In this document: piece by piece, positions 37,296-45,727 of the stretch
Layout of the letters: the number at the start of each line of letters is the position of its first letter
How positions within the stretch are numbered: the first letter of the stretch is position 1
NCBI RefSeq assembly: GCF_000633455.1
Contig: NZ_AYMG01000038.1
Location: 186,001-250,000 of the forward strand
Reading direction: 5' to 3'
DNA: 64,000 nucleotides
Origin: Pedobacter jeongneungensis
GTDB lineage: Bacteria; Bacteroidota; Bacteroidia; Sphingobacteriales; Sphingobacteriaceae
Position numbers and translations under genes: made by a program
The notes under the pieces: generated by a model
What the model saw: the letters and a program-made list of their open reading frames with translations, nothing else
Told to the model about the DNA's origin: nothing
The model's database searches: none

Positions 37296-37742
37296 ATGAC
37301 AAGAGAAATGGAAATCCCAAGGGATGTATCGATAGATGCATTGGATAACCCGGGTCGTGTTACCGGTTTTATATCCCCTGCTGAGGATTATAAACAACGA
37401 AGGCTACATATTGCTCAGAAGATTGTTAACGATCCGACAAACACCTTTTACTTTGAAGCGGATGATGAGCAGATGCGCTATTTCGGTATTTTAAAAGGTA
37501 GCATTATCATAGTTGATAAATCGGTCAAGGTTTCTTCTGGAATGCTGATTGTTTGTTGCGTAGATGATGAGTGGTTAACCAGGAAGCTGCTGATAAATGG
37601 AGAAAATACTTATTTATGTATTAATGACAGCATGGATGCCTGCCTGAATATTACCGGAAAAAAAATTACCGTATTTGGCGCTGTTACCTGGACCTGTTTA
37701 CCTCATTCAAAGAACAACAATGTTCGCACTGGCAGACTGTAA
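37296..37742 (+). CDS. umuD: UmuD-like protein lacking the catalytic Ser and Lys
   Basis: A 148-aa LexA/UmuD-fold protein that aligns without gaps to E. coli UmuD from GFISPAEDY onward. The Ser60 motif GDSM is replaced by DEQM (Gln59), and the Lys97 position of TVKKL is Arg96 in TRKL. The Cys24-Gly25 cleavage site is Thr23-Gly24. Self-cleavage is therefore not expected, though the fold and IIIVDKS strands are kept. The gene overlaps umuC by 23 nt. It may act as an uncleavable subunit or regulator of the polymerase. The start is the only good ATG. Confidence 0.9.
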   Translation: MTREMEIPRDVSIDALDNPGRVTGFISPAEDYKQRRLHIAQKIVNDPTNTFYFEADDEQMRYFGILKGSIIIVDKSVKVSSGMLIVCCVDDEWLTRKLLINGENTYLCINDSMDACLNITGKKITVFGAVTWTCLPHSKNNNVRTGRL

Positions 37743-38964
37743 TAACTTCTATGCGAGTTGTCACCGGCTCTTTGAACCTCAATATAATGGTGTTCCGGTA
37801 ATCGTATTGAGCAATAATGATGGCTGCGTGATTGCTCGGAGCAATGAAGCCAAAGCATGCGGCATTGCTATGGGGGCACCTTTTTTCAAGATAAGAGAAG
37901 AGATCAAACAACATCATGTTGCAGTATTTAGCAGCCATTATACTTTGTATGGAGATATCAGTGCCAGAGTAATGACCAACCTGGCCAGGTTTACCCCGAA
38001 TGTGGAGGTCTACAGCATTGATGAGTGCTTTCTTGGATTAACAGGATTTAACAACCTTCCTGAATATGCGAAAGAGATTAGGGAAGCTGTTATTTATAAT
38101 ACCGGCATTCCGATAAGCGTAGGCGTTGCGCCGACTAAGGTGCTGGCAAAAGTAGCAAATAAAACCTCCAAAAAACATAATGGTGTAATGGTGTTGGAAA
38201 CTGAAGATCAGATCAGCGAAGCATTGGCCGACTATCCTGTTGAAGACCTTTGGGGAGTAGGAAGACAATTTGCGCACAAGCTCATAAAAGGCGGAATCGA
38301 AACTGCAGCGCAGTTCAGGGCCTTGCCAATGGATTGGGTACAAAGCAATATGACCATTGTGGGACTGAGGATGTGGCGCGAATTATGGGGAGAAAGCTGC
38401 ATCCCTTTAAAATCAGTTTTGGAGCCCAAAAAAGGCATGTGTACCAGCAGGGCGTTTGGAAAGTTGACCACAGATTACAACGAACTTAAAGAAGCAACCT
38501 CAAGCTATGCTGCAAGGCTGGCGGTTAAGCTGAGGAGGGAAAAACTTTGCACGAGCGTTTTATCAGTCAGGCTTTTAACCAATAAGTACAAATCAGAAGC
38601 TGCCCAGGCCTTTCCTTCAATTACCATACCTCTGGAGCATCCGGTAAACAATACCGTTGATTTAGTTAAAGTAGCATTACTTGGATTAAAAAAAATATAC
38701 ATGCGTGGTTATCTTTTTCAGAAGGTAGAAGTTACTGCCACAGGCTTGCTACCCGAGTCGGAGGTGCAGCTGAATATATTTAGCGACTGGAATGGTGCAA
38801 AGCACGATAAAATATCCGGTGTACTCGATAAGATGAACCGTCACTACGGAGCCGGCACCTTGAGAATGGCGGGTGAAGGCAGTAAGCAAAAATGGTCGAT
38901 GAAACGGGAGTTTTTGCGCCCGAGCTATACAACGGATTGGAACGATATCATAAAAGTTAAATAA
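37720..38964 (+). CDS. umuC: Y-family DNA polymerase V catalytic subunit UmuC
   Basis: A 414-aa error-prone translesion polymerase. The palm residues are intact: Asp6 (FALADCNNFYASC) and Asp101-Glu102 (YSIDECF), as is SNNDGCVIARSNEAKA. The helix-hairpin-helix region (EDLWGVGRQFAHKL) and the C-terminal little-finger domain are present, so it should be active. I choose the ATG at 37720 since MFALADCNNF is the family start. It overlaps the umuD-like gene by 23 nt. Its partner lacks the UmuD protease dyad. Confidence 0.96.
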   Translation: MFALADCNNFYASCHRLFEPQYNGVPVIVLSNNDGCVIARSNEAKACGIAMGAPFFKIREEIKQHHVAVFSSHYTLYGDISARVMTNLARFTPNVEVYSIDECFLGLTGFNNLPEYAKEIREAVIYNTGIPISVGVAPTKVLAKVANKTSKKHNGVMVLETEDQISEALADYPVEDLWGVGRQFAHKLIKGGIETAAQFRALPMDWVQSNMTIVGLRMWRELWGESCIPLKSVLEPKKGMCTSRAFGKLTTDYNELKEATSSYAARLAVKLRREKLCTSVLSVRLLTNKYKSEAAQAFPSITIPLEHPVNNTVDLVKVALLGLKKIYMRGYLFQKVEVTATGLLPESEVQLNIFSDWNGAKHDKISGVLDKMNRHYGAGTLRMAGEGSKQKWSMKREFLRPSYTTDWNDIIKVK

Positions 38965-39062
38965 TGAGAGAATTGATAGCATTAATAAAACGCTACTTAC
39001 TTAAAGAAGCAGCTACGCTGAATCAAAATAAGGATAGGCCAAAGGCTAAAAATAAAAAGTAA
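38964..39062 (+). CDS. 32-aa basic peptide coupled to umuC
   Basis: A 33-codon frame that begins at TAATG, sharing one base with the umuC stop: start RELIALIKRYLLKEAATLNQ, then a Lys-rich end. The coupling and amphipathic helix support translation, but at this length it could be chance. The SRAP gene follows 47 bp later. Confidence 0.4.
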   Translation: MRELIALIKRYLLKEAATLNQNKDRPKAKNKK

Positions 39063-39109
39063 AACACGGTGAGTTTGGTAATGTTATATTTGAATATTAC
39101 AAGAAAACT

Positions 39110-39814
39110 ATGTGTGCACGTTATACCTTAACAGCTGAGGAGAAAGAAATCCTGAAAACGCATCCGCACCAGTTGCAGGCTGAATGGACGCCAAATTATA
39201 ATTTAGCTATAACACAAATGGGCCTTGTCATTACTGCCGATGAGCCAGACATTATCCAACAGATGAGCTTTGGTATTGTACCGCATTTCGCAGAAAGCCT
39301 AAAATTAACACGTGATACCTGGAACATCAAAAGTGAAACAGCCTTGGAGAGTAATTTATGGAGACCGCTGCTCGTCAATCATAAAACATGTATCGTCATT
39401 GCAGATGGCTTTTATGAATGGAAAGATCTGGGGAAGGGCGATAAGCAGCCATACCGGTTCACGGTTAAGGACAGAAAAATGTTTTGTTTCGCAGGGCTTT
39501 GGTCGCAGTGGGTTGACCCGGAGACCAAAGAGAAATTCAGAACCTACGGGATTTTGACTACCGAAGCAAATGCCATTGTTGCAGAGATACATACGAAACC
39601 ACGTATGCCTGTCATCCTAAACAAACAGGAGGAAGAGATTTGGCTGAGCAAGACACTTTCAGTAGCAAGCAAAATGACCGTGCTGGATACCTTTCCTGCT
39701 GAGCTGATGAAACGAACCAAGGTAGGCAAAAGGGTTAATGCAGTTTCTACCTTAAAGAAACCTAATAATGATTCAGATTTACTGTTGCCCTTAAACACAG
39801 ATGATGATGTCTAA
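39110..39814 (+). CDS. SRAP/YedK-family abasic-site DNA-protein crosslink protein
   Basis: A 234-aa SOS-response-associated protein of the HMCES/YedK family, which captures abasic sites in single-stranded DNA through its second residue. Cys2 is present (MCARYTLT), as are the PNYNLAITQ motif, the ADGFYEWKD block with the conserved Glu, and an IHTKPRMPVIL segment with the conserved His. It fits the neighbouring translesion and alkylation-damage genes, and probably forms one DNA-damage operon with umuDC. Confidence 0.94.
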   Translation: MCARYTLTAEEKEILKTHPHQLQAEWTPNYNLAITQMGLVITADEPDIIQQMSFGIVPHFAESLKLTRDTWNIKSETALESNLWRPLLVNHKTCIVIADGFYEWKDLGKGDKQPYRFTVKDRKMFCFAGLWSQWVDPETKEKFRTYGILTTEANAIVAEIHTKPRMPVILNKQEEEIWLSKTLSVASKMTVLDTFPAELMKRTKVGKRVNAVSTLKKPNNDSDLLLPLNTDDDV

Positions 39815-39867
39815 TATAATCAGCCGAATCTATTGACCGGATGATAAGGGATTATGAAAATTGAGAT

Positions 39868-39900
39868 AAAAAAAAAGTCCCGACCAGTGGCCGGAACTTT
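39868..39900 (-). terminator. Rho-independent terminator of the histone-like gene
   Basis: A 12-bp stem with two G-U pairs on the minus strand (AAAGTTCCGGCC / GGTCGGGACTTT, 39889-39900 and 39874-39885) and a 3-nt loop, followed by T residues. It is 27 bp after the stop of the small histone-like gene and also faces the SRAP gene. Confidence 0.8.
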
Positions 39901-39926
39901 CCAAATTTCCCAAAACAGCGATGTTT

Positions 39927-40106
39927 TTATTTAGCGCTATTTTTCTTTTCTGTCACTTCAGCTCTGATTTCCTGAGCCAAGACTTTTAGGTCTTGCATTG
40001 CTTTACGAACGCGCGTACCTGCCGCAGCATTACCATTTTCATAAAACTTTGTAGCATCAGCCTCGATTGCTGATACCAATTCTTTTACTTTTTCAAACTT
40101 TTCCAT
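39927..40106 (-). CDS. Histone H1-like small protein
   Basis: A 59-aa helical protein: start MEKFEKVKELVSAIEADATK, then AAAGTRVRKAMQDLKVLAQE and a Lys-rich tail (TEKKNSAK). This is the short histone H1/Hc1-like family of Bacteroidota, thought to bind and condense DNA. It is monocistronic between a terminator and the DUF3945-like gene. The family match is by eye. Confidence 0.85.
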   Translation of the reverse strand: MEKFEKVKELVSAIEADATKFYENGNAAAGTRVRKAMQDLKVLAQEIRAEVTEKKNSAK

Positions 40107-40194
40107 AATTGTTTTTCTTGCTTACCAGAAGTTCAGCGATTATAAAATTTAATTGTTACTTACAAAAAACAAGCCACTAAAATACAAAAAGAGT

Positions 40195-41172
40195 CTAAAC
40201 GCCCAAACCCTGACTGGCAGAAACCTCTTTTCCCTTTGATTTTGTTACCGCTTTATTCAGCGAAGATTCTTTGAGAAACTGCTCCCTTTTCTCCGCCCTA
40301 CCGTTTGTGGCAAACATATTCAGCTGTGAATAACGGGGCACTGCTTCAACCTGCAACTTCACCTGCTCGCCATTTTTTTCGACGGTAATAGATGGACGGT
40401 CACCATTTTTCAACTGCGCTTCCAGTTTCGCACGGTCTTTTGGATTATCGAGCTCTTTGATGTTAAATTTATCAAGGACTTCTTTCAAATTGAAACCATA
40501 CGATGGATCATGATACTGGTTCATATTGTAATTCATATGCCTGTCTCTGGGCCCGTCCAAATCGAGCTTCATCCATGCTTTATAGGGTAAACCGCCCTGA
40601 GTGAGCATATCCTCTCTGTATACTGCCCTGCCTTCAATAAGGTTGACAGATTGGGAAGCGGTAAAACCTTTACCTCTTTCCACCCATATCGTCTGAGGAA
40701 GTGGAGGGTTGCGGAACGTCCTGCCGAACTCCTTATCCACATAATTTATCTTACCGTCTTCCATGGTCGCCAGTTTAATTTTGTGGGCAGCATCCTTTCC
40801 TACAGCCAATTCGGCGTTGCCGGTATGTTTCTTAAATACCTCAATTGCCTCGGCAACATTTTCTCGTTTAAAGACATTGTTTTTTCCAGCGGTTTCGCTC
40901 GGAGAAATCACCAGATAATTTTGGCCAGCCTCTAAGGGCTTACCTTCGTTCAGGGCAATATCGTACTTGTTTAAATAATAATTTTCCGACTGGCCCGATT
41001 GTTTGAAATAAAGATTGAGATCTATCTGGCCTTTATGACCATTTACCTGATCCTTTAACACAAACTCAGGAAGATTGGCCTTCATGTTGTCTTCCATTTT
41101 CTCCTGTAGCTCCTTACCGAAGCCAAGTGATTTCATCTCGATTTTGAGATCTTCAAGGTTGTTTAAATTCAT
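40195..41172 (-). CDS. DUF3945-like protein of the conjugative element
   Basis: A 325-aa soluble protein (start at MNLNNLEDLKIEM; 18 more codons are open upstream but unlikely). The middle carries SVNLIEGRAVYREDMLTQGG and PYKAWMKLDLDGPRDRHMNY, with a NYGF/LKEVL-type helix after it, as in DUF3945 and related proteins of Bacteroidota mobile elements. The C-terminus is Lys/Glu/Ser-rich. It follows traM, where traN is expected. Its function is unknown. Confidence 0.75.
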   Translation of the reverse strand: MNLNNLEDLKIEMKSLGFGKELQEKMEDNMKANLPEFVLKDQVNGHKGQIDLNLYFKQSGQSENYYLNKYDIALNEGKPLEAGQNYLVISPSETAGKNNVFKRENVAEAIEVFKKHTGNAELAVGKDAAHKIKLATMEDGKINYVDKEFGRTFRNPPLPQTIWVERGKGFTASQSVNLIEGRAVYREDMLTQGGLPYKAWMKLDLDGPRDRHMNYNMNQYHDPSYGFNLKEVLDKFNIKELDNPKDRAKLEAQLKNGDRPSITVEKNGEQVKLQVEAVPRYSQLNMFATNGRAEKREQFLKESSLNKAVTKSKGKEVSASQGLGV

Positions 41173-41330
41173 AACGATTGTTTTATAATTAATGATTTGC
41201 GCATTTGCGCGATATAATTTCACCAATAAGGGGTTGAACAGGTCTCATTCAACTAGCTCAAAGTGCGCGAAGTCCTTTTCCAGGACATAATTCTTGTAGG
41301 ATTGATTCCCGGATCAATATTGGATTTAGA

Positions 41331-42389
41331 CTACTTCCTGATTTGATTATCTCTGAGCAGCACAGGAAAGCCTGCTTTTACTTTTATTTTTATTCGTCTG
41401 ACCTTTTTGGAAAAAAGTCCTTTTGCAGCATCAATGCCAGCGCCTGCGGCCTGCATCCCTATCGACTGATCCATTGTCAATAGCTGCAAGCTACGCACGG
41501 CATCATCAGCTCCCCCTGATATCGCATTGTCGACAATCGCATCCGGGGCAACAATCCCTTTGATACCATCAAGGCTATAAATGGATAGATCCACGGGAAT
41601 GATACTTTTATCAATGCGTATAGTTTTAATGTCCACCAGCAATCGTTGATTGGTCAAATTGCAAAGGCCGAATAACTCATGCCCTTTGGGAACCAATACC
41701 CCGGCAATGGTGACCGTATCAGAGAGCACCAATTTAATCACGGCGCCCTGGACGAGCGTTTGCTTTGCGGCAACTTGCGCCGGGATTGCAGCAAAACGTT
41801 CATCGGGTGCGTTATTGACCTGCTTGAGATAGGCATCACGCACACGCTCGGGATGCTGGATGTCCAGCACTTTTTCAAGCATACCACTGAGCTGCTTCAT
41901 TTCCTGATCTTCACCGGCACCTCCTTGCATGGTAGACATTAGTTTTTCCAGTTTATCCACATCGCTAGCCATACCAGCCACTTTAATGTTCCGGTCCTTT
42001 AAAGTAGTCCCTGGACTTTTTTCAATCGGTGCATTAATCTGTGCATTTAGCTGCTGAAGTTTCAGGTCAATATCCTGAGTTGGATCCTTATCTGTTGTAG
42101 CGCTAAAGCCCAGTTTTCCTGCCACACTTTCCAGATAGGTATCTGCTGAGTGAATGGAATCTTTTTGATTCTGCTGATAAATCGCCATTTTATCGGCTGC
42201 TTTCTCTTTACCAAAAGTCGCCTCAGGAAGTGCAGAATTAATTTCGTGATTTTTAGCAATAATGTATTGATGACCACTTCCCCCACCCATAGCATAAAAA
42301 GCCATGCTTAAGAATGGTAAGATCAATATTGGTAGGAAAAGCAAAATTTTTCGCTTCTCCTTGATTTTTTCGTTTTTCATATATTTCAT
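41331..42389 (-). CDS. traM: Conjugative transposon protein TraM
   Basis: A 352-aa inner-membrane protein of the conjugation channel (VirB10-like role). One membrane helix near the N-terminus (about 14-34), a long Gln/Asp/Lys-rich periplasmic part with helical stretches, and a beta-rich C-terminal domain (VQGAVIKLVLSDTVTIAGV, VPKGHELFGLCNL, NQRLLVDIKTI) that is the family hallmark. It lies between traL-like and DUF3945-like genes on the minus strand. Confidence 0.92.
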   Translation of the reverse strand: MKYMKNEKIKEKRKILLFLPILILPFLSMAFYAMGGGSGHQYIIAKNHEINSALPEATFGKEKAADKMAIYQQNQKDSIHSADTYLESVAGKLGFSATTDKDPTQDIDLKLQQLNAQINAPIEKSPGTTLKDRNIKVAGMASDVDKLEKLMSTMQGGAGEDQEMKQLSGMLEKVLDIQHPERVRDAYLKQVNNAPDERFAAIPAQVAAKQTLVQGAVIKLVLSDTVTIAGVLVPKGHELFGLCNLTNQRLLVDIKTIRIDKSIIPVDLSIYSLDGIKGIVAPDAIVDNAISGGADDAVRSLQLLTMDQSIGMQAAGAGIDAAKGLFSKKVRRIKIKVKAGFPVLLRDNQIRK

Positions 42390-42393
42390 TTGT

Positions 42394-42603
42394 TTAAGTA
42401 GTTGCGTTAATTATCAACCTGATCAGGGCTACGCTCGCCACGGCAATAAAAATGAAGAGCAAGATCAGCGTTGCTTTTGTGGAAATATGGCGGCATTTCA
42501 GATTCAGATAATCTGCCAATGACCTTTGACCAGCCAGGATTTTTTGTCGCAACTGATACTGAATATTTTCCCTAGTAATTTGTTTTCTGAGCTCTCGATT
42601 CAT
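42394..42603 (-). CDS. Small membrane protein at the traL position
   Basis: A 69-aa protein with a basic N-terminal half and one membrane helix (about 45-65). It is in the place of traL, between traK and traM, 4 bp from each neighbour. The sequence is too short to confirm TraL by eye, so I leave the symbol empty. Confidence 0.75.
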   Translation of the reverse strand: MNRELRKQITRENIQYQLRQKILAGQRSLADYLNLKCRHISTKATLILLFIFIAVASVALIRLIINATT

Positions 42604-42607
42604 CTGC

Positions 42608-43222
42608 TTAAGGGTTTAATGGTTCATCATGGTTATCCAGAGTCTGCCATTGCTGGATTAAAAATCCATGAGGATTATTGTCGGAACGGGACACATTTCT
42701 CAGTGTCCCTGTCGTCACCAGTTTCCTTCGAACGGTAGAGGTCGAACGTATCAGGCGCTGGGTGGCATAGCATTTAAAAACGTAGGGGTATGAATCAAGA
42801 TCTACCTTGGTGCTATCCACTGAGATTTCCTGGGAAATATTGGCAGAAATGAGGCTATTGAAATAACCTTTTTCTTTAAGGTTATCATAAGCCCGCTTGG
42901 CACTTTCATCTGCCAGGTTTATTGCTGAAGTGATATTGGCCTGGATTACTTTTTCATCAGGATCAAGGGTAAAAAAATAATGGTGAAACATCTTTACGTG
43001 ATCGCGGATTTCAACGGCAATGTTGTCTTTTCGTTCGCCGACCGCAGCTTCCAGTACTTTACCGTTGGCCAGGATATATACCCGTTGCTGCGCCCTGTCT
43101 ACTATGGTAAACCCTTTATAAATGGCGAATACTGAAATCATCAGGCATGCCATAATTACAAGAAGACTGAATCGTTTGATGTGGCTAAAAGCGGTATCAA
43201 TATTTTTGAATTGTGTAAACAT
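42608..43222 (-). CDS. traK: Conjugative transposon protein TraK
   Basis: A 204-aa protein (VirB8-like role) with a membrane helix at about 17-37 and a periplasmic domain. Family features: FKNIDTAFSHIKRFSLLVI at the start, the DHVKMFHHYFFTLDPDEKVI block and a SVRRKLVTTGTLRNVSRSD-like end. It is expected to link the channel parts at the inner membrane. Neighbours traJ and traM are 12 and 4 bp away or with one small gene between. Confidence 0.95.
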   Translation of the reverse strand: MFTQFKNIDTAFSHIKRFSLLVIMACLMISVFAIYKGFTIVDRAQQRVYILANGKVLEAAVGERKDNIAVEIRDHVKMFHHYFFTLDPDEKVIQANITSAINLADESAKRAYDNLKEKGYFNSLISANISQEISVDSTKVDLDSYPYVFKCYATQRLIRSTSTVRRKLVTTGTLRNVSRSDNNPHGFLIQQWQTLDNHDEPLNP

Positions 43223-43234
43223 AAGCTGTCTTTT

Positions 43235-44446
43235 TTAAGTGGATTTACCTGAAATTTTATTTTTATGGTATGATGACTGGTCAGGAAAATAATCTCCCTG
43301 ACCTGCGGCAGCATAACCCTGAGACTGCAAACGGGCCTTATCACCAAGGGCATCGGCAACCATGCCGCCAGCGCCCATTGCAGCTCCTGCGGCAGAGTTT
43401 GGTGCCGCCACCACCAAAGAATTGACTTTGGTCAGGATCGCATTTCCACCGCCTGCATGCACTACGTAATTGGCCACGTTAGGCACCGAGAAATAACCTA
43501 CAATACCAATGATGAGAAATACTAAATAGGCAGTATCCGTTGCAGAGAAAAATGTATCACCCTGCGCTTCGATTTGAGAAAGATCTACCTTTATCATATT
43601 TTGCTGAATTTTTCCCAGGATGCTTCCGAATATATTGGCAATGGGTAGCCAGAGAAAAATGTTCACATACCTGGCGAGCCACACCGTGAGTGTTTGCTGA
43701 AACCCATCGAAGACTGCAAACCCAAAAACCAGTGGTCCTAAAATGGCGAGCACAAGGAGAAAAAATATCCGGACGGTGTTGATGCACAGCGAGGCTGCTG
43801 CGTATATTACTTCCAGCACTTCTTTCAGCCAGCTTTTGATGGAATTACGCAGGTTATAACTCTGTTTTTCCATCCAAAACTGCATCGAATTACCCAGCCC
43901 GTCCAAAAAAGATTCATCTTCCCTGTTGGGATCTTTCGGATGGGTATATTTATACCATTTATCACGATCTCCATTTCCACTGTCTCCAACATACATCTGC
44001 CAGTTTTTAGATTTCTTGATGGCCGCCTCTTTTAACTTCAGCAATCTTTCAATTGCCTTGTTACTGTCTGAAACCATTGCACCCGTCGCAGTTACCGTTG
44101 GTTTGAGCACGCTATTCATGATGCCAAGCACTGCCGGAAACATGATGATACACATACCCAGCGCGAAGGGACGAAGCAGGGGATAAAAATCGATGGGTTC
44201 AGCTGCAGCTAGCTGCCGCCACACCCGGCTGGCGATATACCATAGGGCGCCGAAACCCGCAAGCCCCCTGGCCACATCAATGAGTCTTGAGCTTAAAGGG
44301 ATCATTTCCTCATAAACATGGTCCAATACGGCCTGCATTCCACTGAGCTCGCCTGCTATTCCTTGCGAAAAAACCAGTGAAGGAAGGAGAAAAAGGGCAA
44401 AAGTGATGCCTGCACACTTAAAAAAGCGAGTTAATAATCTTTCCAT
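43235..44446 (-). CDS. traJ: Conjugative transposon protein TraJ
   Basis: A 403-aa multi-pass inner-membrane protein (VirB6-like role). Signal-like helix at 9-28, further helices at about 57-75, 90-110, 200-235, 265-290 and 305-330. Typical blocks are ARGLAGFGALWYIASRVWRQ and FAVFDGFQQTLTVWLARYVN. A Gly/Ala-rich tail follows. It is in the usual order after the TraI-like genes and before traK. Confidence 0.94.
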   Translation of the reverse strand: MERLLTRFFKCAGITFALFLLPSLVFSQGIAGELSGMQAVLDHVYEEMIPLSSRLIDVARGLAGFGALWYIASRVWRQLAAAEPIDFYPLLRPFALGMCIIMFPAVLGIMNSVLKPTVTATGAMVSDSNKAIERLLKLKEAAIKKSKNWQMYVGDSGNGDRDKWYKYTHPKDPNREDESFLDGLGNSMQFWMEKQSYNLRNSIKSWLKEVLEVIYAAASLCINTVRIFFLLVLAILGPLVFGFAVFDGFQQTLTVWLARYVNIFLWLPIANIFGSILGKIQQNMIKVDLSQIEAQGDTFFSATDTAYLVFLIIGIVGYFSVPNVANYVVHAGGGNAILTKVNSLVVAAPNSAAGAAMGAGGMVADALGDKARLQSQGYAAAGQGDYFPDQSSYHKNKISGKST

Positions 44447-44457
44447 GATTCAAAATT

Positions 44458-45099
44458 TTAATTGATTTTAAACAATTCCCTGGTTCCCTGCATATCCGCC
44501 AATGCAGCTTTCCGCTGAAGCAGTAATGTGCCTGTCTGCTGATTGAAAATTCGGAGGAAAGTGAGCTTATCTGTTGTATCCAGAAATATCCTGTCAATTG
44601 ACGAAAGTCTTTCTTCGTCGCTCATTCGAAGGGAGCCTGCGGTGAGTACAAGGGTGAGCTCATCTAGGTTGTCCATGCTTTGAGCAAATAGGCCGGAATA
44701 TACCCCGGCGATGTAATCTAACTCCTGGGCATTCATCAGGCCGGAGGCCTGAAAATTCTTTAACGACCGTTTATACTCCGATACAATATCCTTTTGAGCG
44801 GAAATGATATCAGCAACCCGTGCATACTTTCTTACTACGGGGCTGACCATCATCAGTCCATCGAGGAAAGTTTCATGGAGCGAAAAATTGCCCTGCGAAA
44901 TATTCTTTACTGCATTATAGCCGCTGGAGATAATGGTATATCCCTTTTTCATATCACTGAGGATATTTTTGAGCTGGCTCAATTTTTCTACATTGATCAG
45001 CAGTTGTTGCGCTTCGGTTGATTGGGCACGAATATTTAAAGCAAATAGAATGCTGCCGGCAACCATACATACCACTAACCATAACTTCTTATTTCTCAT
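44458..45099 (-). CDS. TraI-like exported protein, copy 3
   Basis: A 213-aa protein with a signal peptide (1-25, ending INIRAQ) and an all-helical mature part: LSDMKKGYTIISSGYNAVKN, then FLDGLMMVSPVVRKYARVAD and SDEERLSSIDRIF. It belongs with the two upstream genes to a set of three tandem paralogues of the CTn TraI-type helical proteins. It overlaps the previous gene by 11 nt and ends 12 bp before traJ. Confidence 0.85.
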   Translation of the reverse strand: MRNKKLWLVVCMVAGSILFALNIRAQSTEAQQLLINVEKLSQLKNILSDMKKGYTIISSGYNAVKNISQGNFSLHETFLDGLMMVSPVVRKYARVADIISAQKDIVSEYKRSLKNFQASGLMNAQELDYIAGVYSGLFAQSMDNLDELTLVLTAGSLRMSDEERLSSIDRIFLDTTDKLTFLRIFNQQTGTLLLQRKAALADMQGTRELFKIN

Positions 45100-45727
45100 A
45101 CCATCCCTCCATTCTATTTAACACATCCAGTTCTCTTGATCGCTCAGCGCCCAAACGGTTTACCGAACCAGCAAAGCTGAAAGCAAAATTCCTTTTATCT
45201 GCAATGCGCTGATGCAGATCATCAATCCTCAACAGTCGCTCATCATCAGTTAATTCAAATTTTCCTGAGGTGATGATGAGCAACAACTCCTCTAAATCGG
45301 CCAGACAGTCCGAGAGCAATTCCGTTCGTACCAATGCGGCATAAACCTTGTGTTCTTCCGACAAACCAGAATTTTTTGATAAAGCGGCAAGTGTCCCTGA
45401 GACATCAATTTGCATCTGGATAATTTCGGCGACCTTGATATTATTCCTAACTGCTGGACTAACCGATTTCAAGGAGCTGAAAAATGCGCGGTGCAGATCA
45501 AGTTCACCTTTGCCGGCATCTTTGATGAAACCCAGCCCAGACTTGCCGATCTCGTATCCCTTTTTGAGATAGCCCGCATAAAGCTTCAGTGCCGCGACCT
45601 GTTCAATCAAATACTTTTGCTGGGTCTTTTTCTGGGAAAACCATTCCGACCAGGTCTGTGCCTTTGCGCTAAAAGAAAAAAGTATAAGCATACCAAACCC
45701 ACAAGAAATAAATTTATTCGATTCCAT
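45089..45727 (-). CDS. TraI-like exported protein, copy 2
   Basis: A 212-aa protein with a signal peptide (ending SAKAQ at about 24). Mature part helical, with the same landmarks as copy 3: GYLKKGYEIGKSGLGFIKDA, FFSSLKSVSPAVRNNIKVAE, SGKFELTDDERLLRIDDL. The similarity shows duplication. It overlaps copy 1 by 14 nt and copy 3 by 11 nt, so all three are translationally coupled. Confidence 0.85.
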   Translation of the reverse strand: MESNKFISCGFGMLILFSFSAKAQTWSEWFSQKKTQQKYLIEQVAALKLYAGYLKKGYEIGKSGLGFIKDAGKGELDLHRAFFSSLKSVSPAVRNNIKVAEIIQMQIDVSGTLAALSKNSGLSEEHKVYAALVRTELLSDCLADLEELLLIITSGKFELTDDERLLRIDDLHQRIADKRNFAFSFAGSVNRLGAERSRELDVLNRMEGWYEK

